Shown here: piece after piece, positions 18,189-25,431 of the stretch | Layout of the letters: each line of letters opens with the position of its first letter | Numbering within the stretch: the stretch's first letter is position 1 | Source: Acidobacteriota bacterium | Lineage (GTDB): Bacteria; Acidobacteriota; Terriglobia; Bryobacterales; Bryobacteraceae | NCBI GenBank assembly: GCA_018268715.1 | Contig: JAFDVZ010000002.1 | Span: 615,632-679,631 of the forward strand | DNA: 64,000 nt | Direction: 5' to 3' | The notes under the pieces: generated by a model | The model's database searches: none | The model's input: only the letters and a program-made list of their open reading frames with translations | Told to the model about the DNA's origin: nothing | Made by a program: the position numbers and the translations under genes

Positions 18189-18234
18189 ATCGTACTTTAC
18201 TCTGGCAATCGGGACGCTGCGACAAATTGCCACA
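18189..18234 (-). promoter_or_regulatory. RegA-like box and promoter of regBA (autoregulation)
   Basis: TGCGACAAATTGCCACA at 18218-18234 matches the other boxes except one base in the distal half-site. On the minus strand it abuts GCGTCC (18217-18212, weak -35), then 17 bp, then TACGAT (18194-18189, -10). The weak -35 fits an activator-dependent promoter. The box overlaps the end of a decayed RHS-like coding fragment. Confidence 0.5.
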
Positions 18235-18382
18235 GGTTCCCGAATCCGCCGTAAGTGAACCCCCGTCTCCCCGTCTCCGGCAACACCACCGAAATCAGCC
18301 GGTTAGGAGCGTCAAGCTGACAGGTGATGGTCTCCCCGCTCACCATCTCCGTCCGAATCCCCACGTTGCTGTTCGGCGCCAT
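18227..18382 (-). pseudogene. Fragment of an RHS/YD-repeat protein
   Basis: A short minus-strand frame encodes GETITCQLDAPNRLISVV and then TGRRGFTYGGFGNLWQ, which resembles RHS/YD repeat units (xYDALNRLxSV...G..FxYDGFGNLxQ). A stop lies seven codons upstream of 18382 and no further repeats are found on either side, so this is a remnant. It lies just upstream of, and partly inside, the regBA promoter. Confidence 0.45.
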
Positions 18383-18671
18383 TGTCGACTGCCGTGGGAT
18401 ATATCACGCCGGTTACCCGCCCCTCATCGCTCTACACCTGCGACCTATCCAGGCCCGCCGAGCCAGACCGCCCGTTCCGCCGGGCCCGCAGTCACTCGTG
18501 CCTGCAGGTCGCGCCATGTAAAATCGGCTCGGATTTCGTACCCCGAAAATCGACGTTCACAAAAGTCCAAAACTTATTTCTCCCGATTTCTCAGACTCTT
18601 ACCAAGAACGGCCCCCCTCGCTTCGACAGCTCACCCCGTAACCTGAAAGTAGAAGGACGGCAATTCGTTCC

Positions 18672-19242
18672 GTGAGGAAGCAGTCAGATCAAATACCATC
18701 CAGTGAAGCACGCCGAGCCGCGTCGCGACACAACGGCGCCCAGTCCAGAGGGACGGTCACCCCCGAAGGCAAACCGCGCTCATCGCTTAACTCCCGCAAA
18801 CAGGGCCTGGTCGCCAGCGCTCTCACATTGCCTGACGACGCCCGTAATTACCAGTGCTACGTCGACGGTTACTCGTGGCGCCTGGAACTCCGCGCTCTTC
18901 GCACGGGGTGGCTCATGCACAGCCGCACGCTCGACCTCCAGATGGCGAAACACCGGCAGTTCCAACCGTCCGCCGATTAGGTCCTCCGGGAATTCCACGC
19001 CTTCCGTCGAATTACGAAACGAACCTGAGAATTCCCCCGAACCAGTTGAACCGGCGGGAGTTATCGGAGAAATAGGCGAACCCGAGGACGAGTCTCAAAG
19101 CGCACAAACGGAACCCAGGCAGCAGCAAGAACGCGAGCCGCTGGGGCCAGAGCGCCACCCGGAGATCGGACAGCAACCCAGGCTCTTCCAACACCCGGAC
19201 AGCGGCGCGTCAGAAATCGGAACAGGTGAGACTTCTTTATAG
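18672..19242 (+). pseudogene. Truncated, frameshifted member of the 'SRxNGAxSxGxVTPEGK' acidobacterial family
   Basis: From GTG 18672 the frame encodes ARRAASRHNGAQSRGTVTPE and then GKPRSSLNSRKQGL, the N-terminal signature of a family common in Acidobacteria genomes. The usual central region is much shortened: LPDDARNYQCYVDGY passes quickly to WRLELRALRTGWLMHSRTLDLQM and stops at 18980. The typical C-terminal motif (ELRNEPEN) reappears in the +1 frame from about 18996 and runs to 19242. An internal deletion plus a frameshift is the simplest reading. The family's function is unknown; it may relate to mobile elements. Confidence 0.5.
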
Positions 19243-19299
19243 AAGCGTCGCCTTTTGCATCCGGCGGCCCAACCTGTTATGGTGAACAAAAGGCGAAAC

Positions 19300-21639
19300 A
19301 TGGCCAACCTCTCTCTTGGATTCCCGGAACCCGCCGCCGAACGTATCGTCGCGCGGAATACCGGGCTCGAAGGCGTCGTCGAACGCTTTGAAGGGTGGAT
19401 GCAACAGCCGGATTCTCCCGTCCGGGCCATTCGCCGCATTCCGGCGCGCGAGGCCGAGTTCATCGACATACCGGCCTCGATCCCGGACCCTATCCGCAAC
19501 GCCCTTGCCAAACGCGGAGTCAGCCAGCTCTATTCGCATCAAGCGGATGCGTTCGAAGCCGTTCAACAGGGCAGGAACGTGGTCGTCGTCACGCCCACCG
19601 CATCCGGCAAGACCCTTTGTTACAACCTCCCGGTGCTGCACCGTCTGGTGGAGGAGCCCGAGGCGCGCGTGATGTACCTGTTCCCGACCAAGGCGCTGGC
19701 CGAGGATCAGGTTACGGAGCTCCAGGCGCTCATCGACGTCACCGGTACGAACATTCGCGCCTTCACCTATGACGGCGACACGCCGCCCGACGCCCGCAAG
19801 GCCATCCGCGAACGGGCTAACATCGTCCTGACCAACCCGGACATGCTGCACGCCGGAATCCTGCCGCATCACACCAAGTGGGCCAAGGCGTTTGAGAACC
19901 TGCGCTACTTCGTCATCGACGAGTTACACTATTACCGCGGCGTCTACGGCAGCCACCTGGCGAATCTCATCCGCCGCCTGAAGCGGATCTGCGCGTTTTA
20001 CGGATCGAGTCCTCAGTTCATCTGCTCATCGGCCACCATCGCCAATCCAAAGGAGTTAGCCGAGGCCCTGACCGAATCGCCCTTCGAGTTGATCGACCGC
20101 AACGGCGCGCCCGCGGGCGAAAAGTACGTCGTGTTCTATAACCCGCCCGTGGTGAACCGCCAGCTGGGCATCCGCCGCGGCTATCTCCAGGAGACTCGGC
20201 GGATCGCCGGCGAGTTTCTGGAGCGCGGGCATCAGACCCTCATCTTCGCCAACAACCGTCTCGCCACCGAGCTGTTGATCACCTATCTCAAGGCCGCCGC
20301 CGAGCGGGCCACGATCCCGGCCGATTCGATCCGCGGATACCGGAGCGGCTACCTGCCCCGGGAACGGCGGGAAATTGAGCGCAAGATGCGCGACGGCGAA
20401 ATCCGCGCCATCGTCTCGACCAACGCCCTCGAGCTGGGCATCGACATCGGCTCGCTCGACGCCGTCGTGATGGCGGGTTACCCGGGAACCGTGGCGTCCA
20501 CGTGGCAGCGCGCGGGCCGGGCCGGCCGGCGCCAAACCTCGTCCATCGCCGTCATGGTGGCCTCCAGCGCGCCGCTCGACCAGTACATCGTCGAACACCC
20601 CGAGTACTTCTTCGACCGGTCGCCGGAACACGCCCACATCAATCCGGACAACATCGAAATCCTGCTGAATCACATGAAGTGCGCGCTGTTTGAACTGCCC
20701 GTCCGCGACGGCGAGAAATTCGGGCCGCACGACACAACCGAGTTATGCCGATTCCTCGAGGAGTTAGGCGTGGCCCACCATTCGGCGAAGGCGTGGCACT
20801 GGACCTCCGACACCTATCCCGCCGACGCGGTGAGTCTGCGCGCCATCACCAGCGATAACTTCGTCGTGATCGACATCACCTCGGAGCACAAGGTGATCGG
20901 CGAGGTGTCATTCCCCCTGGCTCTGACCTCGCTGCATGAGAAGGCCATCTATTTGCATGAGGCGCGCCAGTTCCAGGTGGAGCGGTTCGATTACGATGGC
21001 CGCAAGGCCTACGTCCGCCACGTCGACTGCGACTACTTCACCGACGCCATGATGTACACCCAGGTGAAGGAACTAGTGACGTTCGACTCGATGCCGGTGG
21101 CCACCGCCACGGCGGCGCACGGCGAAGTTCGGGTGAACAACCAGGTGGTCGGTTTCAAGAAACTGAAGTTCTGGACCAACGAGAACGTGGGCGCAGGACA
21201 CCTGCAGATTCCCGAGCAGGAGATGCACACGACATCCTTCTGGATGCACTTCCCGGAGGCGTTCCTGGCGCGCTTCCCGGACTTCTCGCCGACGGAAAAG
21301 GAGAACGGACTGGCGGGACTCGGCAACGCGCTGCGGACCGTCGGATCGCTGCTCCTGATGTGCGATCCGCGCGACTTAGGGACGGCCTTGACTGAGGACA
21401 TCGCCGACGGCGTCAAGGCCTACGAGCCGAACCTGTATCTTTTCGATAACTACCCCGGCGGGATCGGGCAGAGCGCCCCCTTGTTCAAAATGACGCGAAA
21501 GCTGCTTGAAGGCGCGGCGGAGTTGATCGGCGGATGCCCCTGCGAATCGGGATGCCCAAGCTGTGTCGGTCCCGCGGGCGAGATCGGGGAGCGCGGTAAG
21601 GAAGCGGCGGCCCGGATCCTGGCTCAGTTGTTAGGCTAG
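19300..21639 (+). CDS. MrfA/YprA-like DEAD-box helicase with DUF1998 zinc-binding domain
   Basis: The 779-residue superfamily 2 helicase has motif I TPTASGKT, motif II DELH, motif III SSATI, motif V ALELGIDIG and motif VI QRAGRAGR. The C-terminus holds a DUF1998-type cysteine cluster (CPCESGCPSC). This architecture matches MrfA/YprA, which in Bacillus acts with the exonuclease MrfB in repair of mitomycin damage. No MrfB-like nuclease is adjacent. ATG 19300 is preferred over upstream in-frame starts because AAAAGG lies 7 nt before it and homologues begin near this point. A Gfo/Idh/MocA gene follows after 9 nt. Confidence 0.93.
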   Translation: MANLSLGFPEPAAERIVARNTGLEGVVERFEGWMQQPDSPVRAIRRIPAREAEFIDIPASIPDPIRNALAKRGVSQLYSHQADAFEAVQQGRNVVVVTPTASGKTLCYNLPVLHRLVEEPEARVMYLFPTKALAEDQVTELQALIDVTGTNIRAFTYDGDTPPDARKAIRERANIVLTNPDMLHAGILPHHTKWAKAFENLRYFVIDELHYYRGVYGSHLANLIRRLKRICAFYGSSPQFICSSATIANPKELAEALTESPFELIDRNGAPAGEKYVVFYNPPVVNRQLGIRRGYLQETRRIAGEFLERGHQTLIFANNRLATELLITYLKAAAERATIPADSIRGYRSGYLPRERREIERKMRDGEIRAIVSTNALELGIDIGSLDAVVMAGYPGTVASTWQRAGRAGRRQTSSIAVMVASSAPLDQYIVEHPEYFFDRSPEHAHINPDNIEILLNHMKCALFELPVRDGEKFGPHDTTELCRFLEELGVAHHSAKAWHWTSDTYPADAVSLRAITSDNFVVIDITSEHKVIGEVSFPLALTSLHEKAIYLHEARQFQVERFDYDGRKAYVRHVDCDYFTDAMMYTQVKELVTFDSMPVATATAAHGEVRVNNQVVGFKKLKFWTNENVGAGHLQIPEQEMHTTSFWMHFPEAFLARFPDFSPTEKENGLAGLGNALRTVGSLLLMCDPRDLGTALTEDIADGVKAYEPNLYLFDNYPGGIGQSAPLFKMTRKLLEGAAELIGGCPCESGCPSCVGPAGEIGERGKEAAARILAQLLG

Positions 21640-21648
21640 GCGGCGCAC

Positions 21649-22632
21649 ATGGCGGAACTGCGCATCGGTCTGATCGGGTACGGCGCCTGGACGCGGGAGG
21701 GCTACCTTCCGGCGCTTCGGCGCGACGGCCGCGCGCGGATCGCCGCCGTCGTTGCCCCCAGCCAAGGGACGCGCTCGCGGGCCCACGCGGAACTCGGTTC
21801 GGATGTGATCCTGGCGGCGCGGTTCGAAGACCTGCCAACGCACGCCGACCTCGACGCCGTGATGATCGCCGTTCCCGACGCCGCGCATGAATCGGCGCTC
21901 CGCGTCGCCCTCGCCGGCCGCGCCGCGGTGTTCTACGAGCCTCCGGTCTCGAACCAGCGGGCCCGGATGGAAGGCGTGCTGGCGCTGCTTCTGGACTCGA
22001 AGCTCGTCACCTTCGCGGATCTCGAACTCGGCTTCATCCCCGCCGTGGCTCGGGCCGGCGAGATCGTGGCCAGTGGCGCGCTGGGCGGCGTCCAGACGGT
22101 CACCATTCGCCTCCAATCCGGCTGGGGACCGCTCCCCGGCAACGATCTGTCCAACGCGAACCACCTGTCCACTTGGTACATTGACGTGCTGAACCGCGTG
22201 ATCGGCGGCTTCCCGCGCCGGGTGCAGGTGCTCGAAGGTCACGGCCTGCCGGGCCGGCGCCAGAATCGCTCCCTGGCGCACTTTGATTACGGCGGCGTGT
22301 GGGGCGTCCTCGACGTCAACATTGCGAGCGTCGGCGAACTCAGCATCCTGATCCGTATCGAGGCGAGCGACGGCGACCTGGAAGCGGACCTCTTCACCGG
22401 CGTCGTGCGCTGGCGCACCCGGAACGGCGGCGCCTGGACGGTCGAGGATCGCGCCGCGCTACGGCCCTACGCCGACTGGCCGGGCGTCCACGAATGCGTC
22501 GCGGCATTTCTTGATGCCGTGGAGCGCGGGCAAACCTCGGTGAACGGTGCGGAAACGGTGGCGCGGCTTCAGCGAGTCGGCCTGGCCGCCGAGGAATCGG
22601 TGGATACCGGGACCTGGGTAACCATCCGCTGA
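21649..22632 (+). CDS. Gfo/Idh/MocA-family oxidoreductase-like protein, catalytic Lys absent
   Basis: The 327-residue protein has an N-terminal Rossmann fold (IGLIGYGAWTREGYLPAL) followed by the family's alpha/beta domain. In active dehydrogenases the motif after the fifth strand is E-K-P, whose Lys contacts substrate and cofactor; here it is E97-P98-P99 (FYEPPVS). The protein may therefore be non-catalytic, or use another residue. It starts 9 nt after the helicase stop and is probably co-transcribed with it, although no functional link is known. The Rossmann glycine motif is intact, so nucleotide binding remains plausible. Confidence 0.85.
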   Translation: MAELRIGLIGYGAWTREGYLPALRRDGRARIAAVVAPSQGTRSRAHAELGSDVILAARFEDLPTHADLDAVMIAVPDAAHESALRVALAGRAAVFYEPPVSNQRARMEGVLALLLDSKLVTFADLELGFIPAVARAGEIVASGALGGVQTVTIRLQSGWGPLPGNDLSNANHLSTWYIDVLNRVIGGFPRRVQVLEGHGLPGRRQNRSLAHFDYGGVWGVLDVNIASVGELSILIRIEASDGDLEADLFTGVVRWRTRNGGAWTVEDRAALRPYADWPGVHECVAAFLDAVERGQTSVNGAETVARLQRVGLAAEESVDTGTWVTIR

Positions 22633-22666
22633 GCTTGGTTCGAACCAGTTCCCCATTTTGCACGTC

Positions 22667-22672
22667 TATACT
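22667..22672 (+). promoter_or_regulatory. Candidate -10 element for a leaderless start at 22678
   Basis: TATACT ends five bases before ATG 22678, and no Shine-Dalgarno precedes that codon. A transcript starting at the normal distance from this hexamer would begin at the ATG. No good -35 is present. Confidence 0.4.
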
Positions 22673-22677
22673 GTTTA

Positions 22678-25311
22678 ATGCTTTCAAAACTGTGGGCTAC
22701 CGCCCTGCTCCCTCTCGCCGTCACCGCGGCGGCGACATCGCCCAAGCTGCTGCTGGACGACAGCGTGACGCCGGTGCATTACACGGCGCAACTCAGTGTG
22801 ACTCCAGGCTCGGACACGTTCGATGGAGCGATCGACATCGACGTCTCGCTGAAACAACCAGCTTCCACCATCTGGCTGAACGGCGTCTCCCTGACCGTCA
22901 AGAGCGCCACCGCCGCCGGGCAGGCCGCCAAGGCCGTCGAGGGCAACAAGGGATTCATCGGGTTTGAAGTCCCGCAGGCCATTCCAGCGGGCCCGGCGCG
23001 GCTGCACATCGAGTACTCGGGCAAGATCAGCCGGTCGAGCAGCGCGGGCGTGTTCCAGCTTGAGGACGACAAGCAGTGGTACGTGTACACGCAATTCGAG
23101 TCGATCGACGCGCGGCGGGCCTTCCCCTGCTTCGACCAGCCGTCGTTCAAGACGCCTTGGGACCTGTCGTTGAAGGTCCCGGCCGATCACAAGGCGTTCG
23201 CCAATGGGCCCGAGGTGTCGAGCACGAAGCAGGCCGACGGATCGAAGATCGTGAAGTTCGCCACCACGCGTCCGCTGCCGGCCTACCTGGTGGCGTTCGC
23301 CGTAGGGCCTTTCGATGTCGTCGACTTGGGAAGGGCGGGCCAGCGCAGCACGCCCATGCGGATTGTGATGCCCAAGGGTCACGCGGGCGAGGCGCAGTTC
23401 GCCTCGGAGTCGCTCCCGCAGTTGATGGCGGAGCTCGAGACCTACTTCGGAATGCCGTTTCCGTACCCGAAGCTGGACAGCGTGGTGATGCCCATCAGCA
23501 ACTTCGCCATGGAGAACGCCGGGCTGATCACCTACGGATCGTCGCTGCTGCTTTCGAAACCGAAGGACGATTCGGTGAACCGCCGCCGGGCCTGCGCGAG
23601 CGTCGCGGCGCATGAGATGGCGCACCAGTGGTTCGGCGACCTGGTGACCACGGCGTGGTGGAACGACATCTGGCTGAACGAGGCGTTCGCGTCATGGATG
23701 GCGGACAAGATCGTCGCCAAGTGGAAGCCGGAATGGCAGTTCAGTGTGGATTCCACCGAGTCCATGCTGGGGGCGATGGGGCAGGACAGCCTGGCCAGTT
23801 CGCGTAAGATCCGGCAGCCGATCGAGAGCGAGGACGACATCGCCAACGCCTTCGACGGGATCACCTACGAGAAGGGCTCCGCGGTGATCAATATGTTCGA
23901 GCATTGGATCGGCGAGGAACGCTTCCGAAACGGCGTGCGTTCCTACGTCGCGAGTTATGCGGACAAGGCCGCGACGGCCGATCAGTTCCTCGGCTCGCTG
24001 GCGGGCGCGGGAGCGCGGGACATCGCCCCGGCGTTCTCCTCGTTCCTGAATCAGGCGGGCACCCCGGTGGTCCGGATGGAGCTCGAGTGCGGCTCTGGGA
24101 CTCCGCAGGTGAAGGTGTTGCAGTCGCGCTTTTTGCCGGTAGGGTCGAAGGCGTCGAAGGATCAGACGTGGTCGCTGCCCGTCTGCGTGCGGTACCAGGC
24201 GGATGGGAAGGTGGACACCGAGTGTTCATTACTGACCTCGCGAACCGGCGAGATCTCGCTGCGGCGCGCGAAGTCGTGCCCGGCCTGGGTGTTGGGCAAC
24301 GACCGGGAGATCGGCTACTATCGCGTGGAGTACAGCGGCGACCTTTTGTCGCGGCTGGTGCGGTCCGCGGCGCCGGAGCTGTCGGCATCGGAGACCGTGG
24401 GGCTGCTGAGCGACGCGCGGGCGCTCTCGAGCGCGGGCCTGCTGCCGCCTGCCCAGGCGCTTTCGCTGGTGTCGGCGTTCGCTGGACGCAAGGAGCGGCA
24501 GGTGGTCGGGGCAGCGTTGGAGGTGGCCAATCTGGCGACGGTGCGCTATCTCAGCGACGATGACGTCGCTATGGGGCGGAAGTTCCTGCTCGCCAACTTC
24601 GGCGCGCGCGCCGAGGCGTTGGGGTGGAAGGCGAAGAACGGGGAGGCCGACGATGTCCTCCTGTTGCGGCAGGACCTGGTTCCTTTCATGGCGAAACAGG
24701 CGGAGGACCAGACGTTGATCGACCAGGCGACCGCGCTTGCGCGAGTATATCTGAAGGACCGGTCGGCGGTGGCGCCGGAAATGGCGTCGTCGGTATTGTC
24801 GGTGGCGGCGTCGCATGGCGACCCCAAGCTGTTCGACGAGTTGCTGGCGGCGGCCAAGGCCTCCAAAGTGTCGCAGGAGCGGAGGCGATTCATCGGAGCC
24901 CTCGGAGCGTTTCAGGACCCGGCGCTGGTGGATCGCGCCATGGGGCTGCTGTTGACGGGCGAGTTCGACTTGCGCGAGGCTTTCTTCCCGTTGCTGTTCG
25001 GGCCTCTGCAACACAAGCTGACGGAGCGGTTACCGTATCAGTTCGTCCGCAACCACATTGACGACCTGATCAAAGTGTTGCCCGGCGAAGCCACCGCCGA
25101 TTACGCGGGCGCGCTGCCCGGAGTGGGCCAGGCGTTCTGCGACGCCACCTCGCGTCAATTGGTCAGCGATTTCTTCTCAGAAAGAGTGAAGAATTACACC
25201 GGCGGGCCGAGGAATCTGGCCCAGGTGCTGGAACGCATCGGGCTGTGCATGGAGCAGAAGGCCAAGCTGGGCCCGGAGATCTCGGCGTTCTTGAAGGCGA
25301 ATGTGAAGTGA
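22678..25311 (+). CDS. M1-family aminopeptidase, exported
   Basis: The 877-residue zinc metallopeptidase has a signal peptide (to ~residue 20), the exopeptidase motif FAMENAG (277-283) and the zinc motif HEMAH (His312, Glu313, His316) followed 19 residues later by Glu335 in LNEAFA, the complete M1 active site. It trims N-terminal residues from peptides, here in the periplasm or outside. The C-terminal ERAP1-like helical domain is present, so the gene is full length. It seems to be transcribed alone: the upstream gene ends 45 bp away, and a hairpin lies 17 nt past the stop. Confidence 0.95.
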   Translation: MLSKLWATALLPLAVTAAATSPKLLLDDSVTPVHYTAQLSVTPGSDTFDGAIDIDVSLKQPASTIWLNGVSLTVKSATAAGQAAKAVEGNKGFIGFEVPQAIPAGPARLHIEYSGKISRSSSAGVFQLEDDKQWYVYTQFESIDARRAFPCFDQPSFKTPWDLSLKVPADHKAFANGPEVSSTKQADGSKIVKFATTRPLPAYLVAFAVGPFDVVDLGRAGQRSTPMRIVMPKGHAGEAQFASESLPQLMAELETYFGMPFPYPKLDSVVMPISNFAMENAGLITYGSSLLLSKPKDDSVNRRRACASVAAHEMAHQWFGDLVTTAWWNDIWLNEAFASWMADKIVAKWKPEWQFSVDSTESMLGAMGQDSLASSRKIRQPIESEDDIANAFDGITYEKGSAVINMFEHWIGEERFRNGVRSYVASYADKAATADQFLGSLAGAGARDIAPAFSSFLNQAGTPVVRMELECGSGTPQVKVLQSRFLPVGSKASKDQTWSLPVCVRYQADGKVDTECSLLTSRTGEISLRRAKSCPAWVLGNDREIGYYRVEYSGDLLSRLVRSAAPELSASETVGLLSDARALSSAGLLPPAQALSLVSAFAGRKERQVVGAALEVANLATVRYLSDDDVAMGRKFLLANFGARAEALGWKAKNGEADDVLLLRQDLVPFMAKQAEDQTLIDQATALARVYLKDRSAVAPEMASSVLSVAASHGDPKLFDELLAAAKASKVSQERRRFIGALGAFQDPALVDRAMGLLLTGEFDLREAFFPLLFGPLQHKLTERLPYQFVRNHIDDLIKVLPGEATADYAGALPGVGQAFCDATSRQLVSDFFSERVKNYTGGPRNLAQVLERIGLCMEQKAKLGPEISAFLKANVK

Positions 25312-25328
25312 GGATGGCGGAAAGGGAA

Positions 25329-25352
25329 AAGGGGAGCCCGAGAGCTCCCCTT
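25329..25352. terminator. Hairpin between convergent genes, likely bidirectional terminator
   Basis: AAGGGGAGC (25329-25337), a six-base loop and GCTCCCCTT (25344-25352) form a perfect 9-bp stem between the convergent aminopeptidase and propeller genes. Reading on the minus strand it is followed by TTTTCCCTTT, a fair U-tract; on the plus strand the stem ends in TT only. It is best as terminator for the minus-strand propeller gene and weaker for the aminopeptidase. Confidence 0.65.
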
Positions 25353-25431
25353 CGCCGCGTCGTTCGAATTTGACCCTAGATCTAGTGCTTCCTGGTCCCC
25401 TTCGCATCGGGGCAGATTCAGAATATCACAG

